A stretch of DNA of 58,064 nucleotides from Deltaproteobacteria bacterium (GTDB lineage: Bacteria; JADJOY01), in assembly GCA_016713535.1 (NCBI GenBank), contig JADJOY010000046.1, positions 1 through 58,064 of the forward strand, read 5' to 3'. Within the stretch, counting starts at the first letter, position 1; every line of letters starts with the position of its first letter. A program made the translations under genes and the position numbers. The notes beneath the pieces were generated by a model. It saw only the letters and a list, made by a program, of their open reading frames with translations, was not told the DNA's origin and made no database searches. Positions 44,104 through 52,504 of this stretch are shown here, piece after piece.

Positions 44104-45599
44104 GAAGGGGCGCGGGAGCGCTGCCGCAGCCAGCGCCGGAGCGCCATCAGCGGGCGCACCCGCCAGAGGCGATGGCGGGCGCGCAGGCGCACCACCGCGC
44201 CGACCCACCCCCGGAGCGCGGCGAAGCGCATGCTCACGGTGCGGAAGGTCCGCCCGTCGAGGAAGCCGCTCAGGTAGTGGGCGTCCTCGATGAAGCGTGA
44301 GTCATCGGCCGTGAAGCCCGGGAAGTTGTTGCGGTCGTACCGCACCCGCGTCCAGCCCTCGAGGTCTTCGGGCGCGGTGAAGCCCATCGAGAGGCAGGTC
44401 TCGAAGAGCGGCGTCCCCGGGAAGGGCGAATCGATCGAGAGCGGCAGGATGCGCGCGTTCGGGTTGTCGCGGACCAGCCGCTCCATGAGGTGGAGCGTGT
44501 CGTGGACCTGGTCGACTCGCTCGAACGGCAACCCGGCCATGAAGCTGTACGCCGGTACCAGGTCGGTGGTGGCGAGCCGGCGGTTGGCCTCGAGGACGTC
44601 CGCGACGGTGTGGTCCTTCTCCATGCGGTCGAGGACCTCGTCGTTCCCCGACTCGACTCCCACGAACATCTGCCGGAAGCCTGCCGCCACGATGCTCGAG
44701 AGATCGTCGGCCGTGAAGCGCAGCACTTCGCCGACCCGGCAGTTGGCGTTGTGGAACCGGAACTCCACCGTGGAGGAGCGCATCTCCTCGGCGAACTGAC
44801 GCACCCGCTGGATGTCGATGAAGAACTCGTCGTCGAGCAGGAAGATGTCGCGCGCGCCGTAGCGCTGGTGGATCTCCTCGAATGCGGACCTCGCGCGGGG
44901 CGCGGACATGGCGCGCCAGCGGCGCTTGTCGAACACGCGGTTGTAGCAATACGTACAGCGATATGGACAACCGCGGCTGGTGACGAACGGCAGGCTGGTC
45001 GCGGGGGTGCCGAAGAGCGTCGAGCGGTAGCGGGTCAGGTCCACCGCGTCGTACTGCGGTAGCGCCATCTCGTCGAGCGGGGTGCGCGGTGGCTCCGGCT
45101 CGACGTGGGGGCGGTGAGAGTCGTCGAGGACCCCTACGCCGGGCACCGCGGCGAGCCCGCCCGTGTCGCGCAAGGCGCAGGCCAGCGCCGGAAGGGAGCG
45201 ATCTCCCTCGCCGACCACGATCGCGTCGACGAGCGCGTGGCGCAGCGTGGATTCCTGCACCAGTGACGCGTGCACGCCGCCCCACACGATCGGCACCGAG
45301 GGATCGGCGGCGCGCGTCACGCGCGCGGCGTCGAGACCGCCGTGGATCTGCGGGCCGGTCATCGACGAGATGCCGACCGCGAGGACCCGGCCGGTGGCGA
45401 TGCGGTCCTCGAGCGTCCGTCGCCACGCGGGGTCCTTGCGGACGTCGAGGACCGTAGCCCGCAGACCCACCTCACGGAGCGGCGGCACGAGCGTGAGGAG
45501 CGACAGCGGCGGCAGAACGGCCCCGGGGTCCTCCCAGCCGGTCGGCGGGTACACGAGGACCACCTCGTCTCGGTCGGCGTGGGCGGAGGATGGGCTCAT
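44100..45599 (-). CDS. B12-binding radical-SAM protein
   Basis: 499 residues from ATG 45599. Residues 1-170: cobalamin-binding domain (VVLVYPPTGWEDPGAVLPP, AVGISSMTGPQIHGGLDAAR, PIVWGGVHASLV, VVGEGDRSL). About 195-420: radical-SAM barrel with SRGCPYRCTYCYNR, then VGVESGNDEVLDRMEKDH and PSIDSPFPGTPLF-like sequence. A basic C-terminus follows. This layout is shared by class B methylases and related enzymes such as the hopanoid and fosfomycin C-methylases. It opens the minus-strand cluster and overlaps the flippase gene, so it likely methylates or rearranges the lipid or sugar being built. Substrate not deducible. Confidence 0.85.
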   Translation of the reverse strand: MSPSSAHADRDEVVLVYPPTGWEDPGAVLPPLSLLTLVPPLREVGLRATVLDVRKDPAWRRTLEDRIATGRVLAVGISSMTGPQIHGGLDAARVTRAADPSVPIVWGGVHASLVQESTLRHALVDAIVVGEGDRSLPALACALRDTGGLAAVPGVGVLDDSHRPHVEPEPPRTPLDEMALPQYDAVDLTRYRSTLFGTPATSLPFVTSRGCPYRCTYCYNRVFDKRRWRAMSAPRARSAFEEIHQRYGARDIFLLDDEFFIDIQRVRQFAEEMRSSTVEFRFHNANCRVGEVLRFTADDLSSIVAAGFRQMFVGVESGNDEVLDRMEKDHTVADVLEANRRLATTDLVPAYSFMAGLPFERVDQVHDTLHLMERLVRDNPNARILPLSIDSPFPGTPLFETCLSMGFTAPEDLEGWTRVRYDRNNFPGFTADDSRFIEDAHYLSGFLDGRTFRTVSMRFAALRGWVGAVVRLRARHRLWRVRPLMALRRWLRQRSRAPS

Positions 45600-45864
45600 C
45601 GCGCGGGCGGCTGGCTTTCGCAGGAAACACCGCGAAAAGCGGTGCGGAAGCCGAGTGTACCGCGGACCGGGGCGCGCGCTCGCGTGGCCCGGACCCGGGG
45701 CCGTGGCGGAGCTCGGCGGCCAGCGCCTTCGACCGTCTGGGAACCCCGTCTCGGGGTCCTCGCCGCGCCGTCCACGCCCACACCCCGAGCGGGGAGCTGC
45801 GGGGGTGGGACGGGCCCTACCACTCTCAAACCACATCTCAGCACGGGAGCTGTACAAAAAAATC
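45600..45864. other. Intergenic region upstream of two divergent units
   Basis: 265 bases with no gene recognised. It must hold the promoter of the minus-strand glycoconjugate cluster; I find no clear -35/-10 pair. An A-run at 45855-45861 just before the plus-strand TTGACA looks like an UP element. Confidence 0.4.
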
Positions 45865-45893
45865 TTGACACCCAACATGTAGCGCACTAGAAG
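45865..45893 (+). promoter_or_regulatory. Strong sigma70-type promoter of histone-like gene
   Basis: Perfect -35 TTGACA (45865-45870), 17-base spacer, -10 TAGAAG (45888-45893, 4/6), with an A-rich element directly upstream. The transcript would start near 45900 and carry a leader of about 110 bases. Confidence 0.65.
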
Positions 45894-45910
45894 TGTTCCA
45901 TCACCTAGAT

Positions 45911-45982
45911 CCTGATGTGGCGGTTTTCTGAGACCCGAGGAACAGGACCGCGTGACCCGCATCCATAAAACGCCACATCAGG
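45911..45982 (+). repeat. Long inverted repeat in the leader of the histone-like gene
   Basis: CCTGATGTGGCGGTTTT (45911-45927) and AAAACGCCACATCAGG (45967-45982) are complementary over 16 bp with a single extra G in the left arm; the intervening 39 bases form the loop. In RNA this is a large hairpin ending 11 bases before the AAGGAGG ribosome site, leaving that site unpaired. On DNA it could equally be a pair of inverted operator half-sites. Confidence 0.7.
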
Positions 45983-46008
45983 GCGACCCCACCAAGGAGG
46001 AGTAAAAC

Positions 46009-46128
46009 ATGGCGACGAAGAAGGCTGCACCCAAGAAGGGCGCTGCGAAGGCTGCACCCAAGAAGGCCGCTGCGAAGAAGGCTCCCGCGAAGAAGGCTCC
46101 GGCGAAGAAGGCCGCGAAGAAGAAGTGA
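46009..46128 (+). CDS. 39-residue Lys/Ala/Pro-rich histone-H1-like peptide
   Basis: Thirty-nine residues, of which sixteen are Lys, sixteen Ala and four Pro; no acidic residue. It begins MATKKAAPKK and repeats KKA-APxKK units, like the C-terminal tails of histone H1, AlgP/AlgR3 and the myxobacterial/Bordetella histone-like proteins. Expected to bind nucleic acid by charge; a role in nucleoid compaction is inference. The reading is convincing because AAGGAGG lies 8 bases before the ATG and a strong promoter and terminator bracket it. A direct DNA repeat (GCTGCACCCAAGAAGG twice) underlies the protein repeat. Confidence 0.85.
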   Translation: MATKKAAPKKGAAKAAPKKAAAKKAPAKKAPAKKAAKKK

Positions 46129-46225
46129 GCTGGTTGGTTCCCGTCGTTCGTTCGTAGTCGTTCGTCCGAGCGTTTCAGGTAGTCCCTGGCGCGCTTCGTT
46201 CCTCGGGTCACGAGAGCTGGTGAAG

Positions 46226-46265
46226 GGCCGGGCACCGCTCTGCGGTTGCCCGGCCTCGCCTTTTC
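46226..46265 (+). terminator. Rho-independent terminator of histone-like gene
   Basis: GGCCGGGCA (46226-46234) pairs with TGCCCGGCC (46247-46255), with CCGC/GCGG continuing the stem and a TCT loop; TCGCCTTTTC follows. It is the clearest intrinsic terminator in the window and ends 17 bases before the next ATG. Confidence 0.8.
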
Positions 46266-46281
46266 AGGCCATCTCGCCTCC

Positions 46282-48124
46282 ATGCAGCAGCCCCCGGAGC
46301 CTGCTGGCCAGCGGCCCACCGTCGTCGGTTCGGCGCGGTGGGTGGTGGTCGAAGCCGCACTCGCGGCCCACCTGGCATCGCTAGCCGGAAGCTTCACCGG
46401 CGACGACGTCCCGGCCCTACTCGGGAACCGCCTCGTCACCGGTCGGCTCGATCTCGGGCGGATCTTCACCACCAACTACTGGTGGGGGTTCGACGAGCAG
46501 GTCGACGTCCTCTACCGGCCGGTGACCGTCGTGGCGCACCACCTCGTGCACGCGCTGGGTGGGGGCGCCGCCCTGGTCCACCATGCGGCGAACGTGGCGC
46601 TCCACGCGGCGGTGTCGCTCGAGGTGCTGTGGCTCGCCGCTTTCCTCACAGCGAGCACGTCGGCCGCGCTCGCGGCCGGTGCTGTTCGCGGTGCACCCCC
46701 TGGCCAGCGAACCCGTCAACGCGCTCGTCGGCCGCGCCGACCTCCTCGCGGCCTGGCTCGGTCTGCTGTCGTTCCGCTTCCACCGTCGAGCGGGATGGGG
46801 CGGGGCCGTCGGCGCGTCGCTGTCGCTGGGGCTCGCCTGCCTCGCGAAGGAGTCGGCGCTGCCGCTGATCGGGTGGTTGGCGATGTCGGACCTGGTGTTG
46901 CGGGATCGGCCTGCTCGGGAGCTCGCGCCGCGCTGGGCGGCGCTGACCGTGACGTGCGGCGTGGGGCTCCTGCTGCGCGTGAACGCGGTGGGCTCGATCG
47001 GGCCGACGTCGCTGCCGCCGTTCTCCGACAGCCCGCTCTTTCACTGGTCGCGGGCTTCCCAGGTGCGCACCGCCCTCGCCCTCGTGAGCCACGCGCTCGG
47101 CCTCTTCGTGTTCCCGATCCGGCTGAGCGCCGACTACTCGTTCGACCAGATCCCCGAGGCGGCCGGGTGGTTCGAGCCGCGCGTGCTGGTTGGAGCCGTC
47201 GCGGTGGTGGGGATCGCGGTGCTTGCCCTCGACTGGCGCCGCCGCGGGGTGGCCGTCGCGGCGCAGCTCGTGGCGCTTGCCTACCTGCCGGTGTCGAACC
47301 TGCTGGTGCCGATGCGCACGGTGACGGCCGAGCGTCTGCTCTACCTGCCGATGGCCGGACTGGTGATCCTCGCGGCGTTGGTATGGGTGCGGGTCACGGC
47401 GGGGCGAGCGGCGAGTGCGCGCGTCGCCGGCCTCGTCCTCTGCGCCGTGCTGGCCATCCGCACCGCGCAGCGGTGCCGCGACTGGCACGACCCCGCGAGC
47501 CTCGCTCGCGCCACCGTGACGGCCAGCCCGCGGAGCTGGCGCGCGCATTACATGCAGGCGAGCGTGCTCGTGGGGCAGGGGCGCGCCGGCGACGCCGAGC
47601 GTGAGTACCGCGAAGTGCTGCGGATCGATCCACGCATCACCGACGCCTCGCGCGCGCTCGCGGGTCTGCTGGTCGCTCGCGGTGCGCTCGACGACGCAGC
47701 GGCGGTGCTCGGCGAGGCGGCGTCCAGCGGCCCCCGAGACGCCGCCACCTGGCTCGCGCTCGCGCGGGTCGAGAGCGCGCGGCGCCACGACGACGCGGCG
47801 CTCGCGGCATTCGCGCGCACCGCCGAGCTCGCTGGCGAGGTGCCGTCGGTGCGCATCGGGCGTGCCGAGATCGCGCTGCGGCGGGGCGACCCGCAGGCCG
47901 CGCTCGACGGCCTCGCCGGCATCGTCGCCGAGCGGCCCGACCGCGCCGACGAAGTGACGCCGGTGATGATCGACGCGCTCCTGGCGCTCGGACGCGTGGC
48001 CGAGGCGAGCGCCGCCGCGCAGGGCTGGCGGCCGCGCGGCGCAGCCGCCGAGTCCGCGAAAGCGGGGCGCCTCGGACGCGTCCGCACCGCGGCCGATACG
48101 CCGCCCCGAGCGGGTGCCCCGTGA
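46282..48124 (+). CDS. TMTC-like membrane protein with C-terminal TPRs (frame break near 46680)
   Basis: About 613 residues. The GT-C-type membrane part starts with the TMTC/DUF1736 pattern: DDVPALLGNRLVTG, IFTTNYWWG, LYRPVTVVAHHLVHALGG and, after the break, VLFAVHPLASEPVNALVGRA. Helices continue to about residue 400; the last 190 residues are TPR/PG repeats (AEREYREVLRIDPRITDASR). TMTC proteins in animals are O-mannosyltransferases; bacterial members are unassigned, so protein or glycan mannosylation is a hypothesis. The break is explained by one wrong base near CGGCCGGTGCTG. Overlaps the next gene by GTGA. Confidence 0.8.
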
Positions 48125-48825
48125 GCACGGGAGGCGCGCCGGCCGGCCGGTCCCGGCTCGTGCTCATGGCGAAGCGGCCCCTGCCCGGCGAGGTGAAGAC
48201 GCGCCTCGCGCCGGCGCTCGGCGCCGCGGGCGCTGCGCGTCTCTACGCGGCGTTCCTCGACGACCTCGCCGACCAGCTCGGCGCGATCGAGGAGGTCGAG
48301 CGTCACCTCGCGGTCTGGCCACCGGATCCGGACGCGGCGTGGCTCGCACCCTATCGAGAGCGCTTCACGTGCGTCGCGCAGCGCGGCGACGGCCTCGCCG
48401 CGCGGATGGAGTCGATGGTCCGCGACGCCCTCGATCGCGATCGCTGCAGCGCGGTCGTCGTGGTGGGGAGCGACGTCCCGACGCTGCCGGTCGAGCACGT
48501 CCGGAGCGCCTTCGCGGCGCTCCGCGGCGGCGCCGACGCGGTGCTCGGCCCGAACCCCGACGGTGGCTACTACCTCCTCGGCCTGGTGCGCCTCGTCGCG
48601 GGGGTGTTCGAGGTGCCCATGAGCACCCCCGAGGTGCTGAAGGCGACCCGCAGCGCCCTCGACCGCGCGGGTGCCCGTGTCGCGCTGCTGCCGCCGTGGC
48701 ACGACGTGGACCTTCCCACCGACCTCGAACGGCTGCGCCGCGAGCTCACCAATCCCGCCGTGGCGCGGCGCGCTCCCCGCACCACGCGCGAGCTCGCGGG
48801 TCGCTCCTCGCCGGCTCGGGCATGA
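48121..48825 (+). CDS. TIGR04282/DUF2064 nucleotide-sugar transferase-like protein
   Basis: 234 residues, GT-A-like Rossmann fold related to CofC/MobA nucleotidyltransferases. LMAKRPLPGEVKTRLAPALG is the family signature at residues 15-34; GSDVPTLPVEHV, LGPNPDGGYYLLGL and the closing DVDLPTDLERL are also conserved. Members act on small glycosyl or phosphosugar substrates but have no settled reaction. Starts with GTG overlapping the preceding stop, so translation is coupled to the TMTC-like gene. Confidence 0.87.
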   Translation: MSTGGAPAGRSRLVLMAKRPLPGEVKTRLAPALGAAGAARLYAAFLDDLADQLGAIEEVERHLAVWPPDPDAAWLAPYRERFTCVAQRGDGLAARMESMVRDALDRDRCSAVVVVGSDVPTLPVEHVRSAFAALRGGADAVLGPNPDGGYYLLGLVRLVAGVFEVPMSTPEVLKATRSALDRAGARVALLPPWHDVDLPTDLERLRRELTNPAVARRAPRTTRELAGRSSPARA

Positions 48826-49036
48826 CCCTTTGGCGGTCACCCCGCGCCCACCCATCCGGGGCGGAATCGTTTGCTTTCCCGGGCCGCTGCGGAGCCTCGG
48901 CATCCCTCGCTTCACCTTGCATCGGTCTGGGGCGCGTATCATGATCGCGCACCCGCGCGGGCCGGTTCCCCTCGGCTCGGCGCGCTTCGTCGCTCGGTGG
49001 CGAGCCCGCGGGCTCGTCCCGCGGAGGAGAATCGCG

Positions 49037-49720
49037 ATGGCCCTGAAGCGCTGGATCGTCGTCGCCCTCGTGACCCTCACGACGAGCTCGCTCGGACCGC
49101 GGCTCGCCCGCGCCGATACCTACGCCTGGACCGACGAGAGCGGCGCCAGGCACCTCACGGATCGACTGTCGGCCGTGCCCGAGAAGTATCGCGACAAGGC
49201 GATCCGCGTGGGCGGCGCCCCGAGCGCGGCGCCGCAGCCCTCGACCCCGGCGCCGTCGGCCCCGTCCGGCTCGGCTGCCGCCGCGCCGTCCGGACCGGGC
49301 GGAGACGAGATCTTCCGCATGGGCGAGGCGCCGGTGGCGGGCACGCCGGCGACCCCGACGCCCGCCGAGCCCGGTCCCGTCGACGACAAGGCCGCCAACC
49401 CGACGGACCAGGACGGCCACGACAAGCACTGGTGGCAGCAGCAGATGGCGGGCGCCCTCAACCGGCAGAGCCGGGCCGACGACGCGGTCCGCACGCTCGA
49501 GTCCAACAAGATCGTGCTCAGCTACGGGCAGCCCTCCGACAAGACCAAGTACCGCGACGATCTCGCCAAGGCACGCAAGGAGAAGGAGGCCGCGGACAAG
49601 GGAGTCACGGACCTCCAGAAGCGCGCCAAGTCGGCGGGCGCCCCCGCGTCGTGGCTGATGCTCCCCGGGATGGAAGCGGGTTCCAACGCCAGAGGTGGAG
49701 CGGAGAAGAGCCAACCGTGA
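49037..49720 (+). CDS. DUF4124 periplasmic protein
   Basis: 227 residues. ATG 49037 has GGAGGAGA 7 bases upstream. Signal peptide ending GPRLARA, then the DUF4124 domain TYAWTDESGARHLTDRLSAV, a probable SH3-like/cell-wall-associated module. A 75-residue Pro/Ala/Ser/Gly linker follows, then a charged helical coiled segment (YRDDLAKARKEKEAADKGVT). Many Gram-negatives have such proteins near envelope genes; function unknown. The stop overlaps the dehydrogenase GTG (GTGA). Confidence 0.8.
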   Translation: MALKRWIVVALVTLTTSSLGPRLARADTYAWTDESGARHLTDRLSAVPEKYRDKAIRVGGAPSAAPQPSTPAPSAPSGSAAAAPSGPGGDEIFRMGEAPVAGTPATPTPAEPGPVDDKAANPTDQDGHDKHWWQQQMAGALNRQSRADDAVRTLESNKIVLSYGQPSDKTKYRDDLAKARKEKEAADKGVTDLQKRAKSAGAPASWLMLPGMEAGSNARGGAEKSQP

Positions 49721-50996
49721 CCTTGCTCGAGAAGATCCAGCGCAACGAAGCCCACATCGCCGTCATCGGCCTCGGCTACGTCGGGCTGCCGCTGGCGGTC
49801 GAGTTCGCCCAGGCCGGGTTCCAGGTCACCGGTTTCGACATCGACGACGGGCGCGTCGCCCAGGTGCGCGCCGGCCAGAGCTACATCGGAGACGTGCCGC
49901 AGGACGTCGTCGGACCGCTGGTCGCGAGCGGGCGCCTCGGAGCTTCCACCGATTTCGACGGGCTCGCGAGCGTCGACGCGGTCAGCATCTGCGTCCCGAC
50001 GCCGCTCAGGAAGACCAAGGACCCCGACATCTCCTACATCGTCGCGTCCGCCGAGGCGGTGCGGCGCCGCCTGCACCGCGGCCAGCTCATCACGCTCGAG
50101 AGCACCACGTACCCCGGCACCACCGAGGAAGTGGTGCGGCCGATCCTCGAAGCCGACGGCCTGAAGGTGGGCGAGGACGTGTTCCTCGCCTTCTCGCCCG
50201 AGCGCGTCGACCCCGGCAACGCGCGCTTCAACACCCGCAACACCCCCAAGATCATCGGCGGCAGCACGGCGCGCTGCGGCGAAGCCGCCAAGGCGCTCTA
50301 CGAGAAGGCGGTCGAGCGCGTGGTGCTGGTCTCGTCGACACAGACCGCCGAGATGGTGAAGCTCCTCGAGAACACCTTCCGCGCCGTCAACATCGGGCTC
50401 GTGAACGAGATCGCGATCATGTGCGATCGCCTGAAGCTCGACGTGTGGGAGGTGATCGACGCCGCGGCGACCAAGCCATTCGGCTTCCAGGCCTTCTATC
50501 CGGGGCCGGGGCTCGGCGGTCACTGCATCCCGATCGACCCGCACTACCTCTCCTGGAAGCTCAAGCTGCTCAACTACAACGCCCGCTTCATCGAGCTCGC
50601 CGGCGAGATCAACTCGGCGATGCCGCGCTACGTGGTGAACCGCCTGGTGCACGCCCTCAACGAGCGCAGGAAGTGCCTGAACGGCGCGAAGGTGCTGGTG
50701 GCGGGCGTGGCCTACAAGCGCAACGTCTCGGACGTGCGCGAGTCGCCGGCCCTCGACATCATCGAGCCTGCGCGAGGGCGGCGCCGAGTGAGCTACCACG
50801 ATCCGCTCGGAGCGATCGACCGCCGCCGACCTGCGAGGCGCGCCTCGACGACGCGAACCTGGCGGCGGCGGATGCGGTGGTGGTGGTCACCGACCATACC
50901 GGCATCGACTGGGAGCGCGTCGCGGAGCGCGCCTCGCTGCTGCTCGACACTCGCAACGCCGTGCGGACCGCCCGCGCCAACGTCGTCAAGCTCTGA
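49717..50996 (+). CDS. wbpA: UDP-N-acetylhexosamine 6-dehydrogenase, WbpA/TviB-like (frame breaks 50775-50820)
   Basis: About 425 residues. NAD-dependent, four-electron oxidation of UDP-GlcNAc (or UDP-ManNAc/UDP-glucose type) to the uronic acid. N-terminal VIGLGYVGLPLAVEF; ESTTYPGTT; FSPERVDPGN; VKLLENTFRAVNIGLVNEIA; the catalytic Cys in GPGLGGHCIPIDPHYL. From 50775 the frame wanders: an extra C before CTGCGC, a missing G before TGAGC and a third change near 50812; similarity resumes as LDDANLAAADAVVVVTDHTG to the stop. Its product would feed acidic surface glycans, so UDP-hexosaminuronic acid may be made here. Confidence 0.88.
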
Positions 50997-51036
50997 GCGC
51001 CTGGTTCGGGACGCTGGCGGAGCCGAGACCCGCGCC

Positions 51037-51686
51037 ATGAAACGGATCGTCACGCTCGCCGGGGCGGCGCTCGTGCTCGCTGGCTGCAGCGTGATCGACC
51101 TCGGCGCTAGCCGCGAGGCCGAGTACTTCGAGCAGGTGAAGGGGCTCGAGGACAAGGTCGAGGAGCTGACCAAGCAGTTCGACGACGCCAAGGCGCGCAT
51201 CGCGGAGCTCGAGAGCGACGAGCACGCGCGCTTCATCGACGCCTATCTGGCGAGAGCCAGAGCGCGCCCGCCGACCAGGCGCTCGTGGCCTGGGACGCGT
51301 TCCTGGCGGACTTCCCGGCGAGCCCGCTGGGCGGCGCCGCGCGTGAGCTACGCGACCGCACCCGCGCTCGCTCGCTGGAGCAGGACGTGGTCGAGGCCGA
51401 GGAGTACCGGGTGCTCCTCGACAAGCTCAAGGCCGCCGAGCCGGCGGCCCGCAAGGTGCTGATCGACGACTTCCTGACCCGCTTCCCCAACACCTCGCGC
51501 AGGGCCGACCTCGAGAAGCGCCTCGAGTCGCTCGGCGAGATCGACGCGCTGCGCAAGCAGTTCCTCGACGACGGCAGCGGCGGTGCCAGCACGGCAACGA
51601 CGCCAGCGCCGGCCGAGTCGACGCCGTCGAGCGGCGGCAAGGCCGGCCGCGCCCAGGTCGACGTGCCCGCGAAGCGGAAGCGCTGA
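51037..51686 (+). CDS. Coiled-coil/TPR-like lipoprotein (frame break near 51250)
   Basis: About 216 residues. Lipoprotein signal MKRIVTLAGAALVLAGCS; then a coiled coil (QVKGLEDKVEELTKQFDDAK) resembling the N-terminus of YbgF/CpoB; then, one frame over, GESQSAPADQALVAWDAFLA and two repeats of the kind FLADFPASPLG / FLTRFPNTSRR that are TolA-binding TPR-like. A Ser/Thr/Pro tail ends in Lys/Arg. A Tol-Pal-associated or envelope-scaffold role is plausible but unproven. Confidence 0.7.
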
Positions 51687-51739
51687 GGCGGTCGGCGAGG
51701 CCAGCCGCGCCGCGCGCCGTCCCGACCGGTCTTCACGCC

Positions 51740-52504
51740 ATGCGCGATGCCATCCCTTCGCCGTTCACCCGGGACCTGACCGAGCCGTTCCGGCGCTTCC
51801 GGTGGTGCTGGTGGAGCCCAAGTTCGCCGGCAACCTCGGGCTGGTGGCGCGCCGCGTCGACCGCGGGCTTCCTCGGATCTGCGCCTGGTGCGGCCCGCGC
51901 GCGCCGATCGACCCCTAGGCGCACGCCCATGGCGATGGCGGGTCGCACGATCCTCGACGAAGCGCGGATCCACGACGACGTCGCGGAAGCTCTCGCGGGC
52001 ACCGACGTGAGCTTCGCGGTGAGCCGCTTCGGCGGGCGGCACCGGCCCAACCCGGTCACGCCAGACTCGGCGGCGAAGATCCTCCTCGAGCACCTCCCCG
52101 CGGCGCGCGCGGCGCTGGTGTTCGGCTCCGAGGACTTCGGCCTGAGCCGCGAGCAGTGCGCGGGCTCGTGGGGCTACCTCTCGATCCCCACCGGCGGCAG
52201 TGCTCAGCTCGACCTGGCGCTGGCGGTCGCGGTGGTGGTCCAGGCGTTCGCCGCGGAGGCGCTCGCGCGGGGCCCCGTGGGGCGCGAGAGCGAAGGCGAG
52301 CGCGCGCACCTCGCGGCGCGGCTGATCGCGCTCCTCGAGCGCGTGGGCTTCATGGCCAGCGACGATCCCGGCTGCCTACGCCCCAAGGTGCTGGCCGTGC
52401 TGGCGCGCGCCGAGCTCGACCCGCGCGAGGTCAAGGTGCTGCACGGAGTGCTGGGCCAGGTCGAGAAGCACCTGGTGCCGGGCCCCCCGGGAGGTGCGTC
52501 GTGA
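51740..52504 (+). CDS. TrmJ/SpoU-family RNA 2'-O-methyltransferase (frame breaks 51795-51935)
   Basis: About 250 residues. The catalytic SPOUT domain is split over frames: VPALPVVLVEPKFAGNLGLV (N-terminal knot strand), DLRLVRP and PRAPIDP further on, then, in the frame of the stop, AGRTILDEARIHDD, LVFGSEDFGLSREQ and SIPTGGSAQLDLALAVAVVV, the SAM-binding knot. The C-terminal helical extension resembles TrmJ (tRNA Nm32). Which RNA is modified cannot be fixed. Start ATG 51740 is tentative. The stop overlaps the next gene by GTGA, so an RNA-modification gene is coupled to a glycosyltransferase. Confidence 0.78.
   Translation: MRDAIPSPFTRDLTEPFRRFRWCWWSPSSPATSGWWRAASTAGFLGSAPGAARARRSTPRRTPMAMAGRTILDEARIHDDVAEALAGTDVSFAVSRFGGRHRPNPVTPDSAAKILLEHLPAARAALVFGSEDFGLSREQCAGSWGYLSIPTGGSAQLDLALAVAVVVQAFAAEALARGPVGRESEGERAHLAARLIALLERVGFMASDDPGCLRPKVLAVLARAELDPREVKVLHGVLGQVEKHLVPGPPGGAS

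Noticed and set aside
48871-51462. Apparent 863-codon fusion of the dehydrogenase and the following lipoprotein
   Set aside because: A lipoprotein signal with its own ATG lies inside; the join comes from the frame breaks at 50775-50820.
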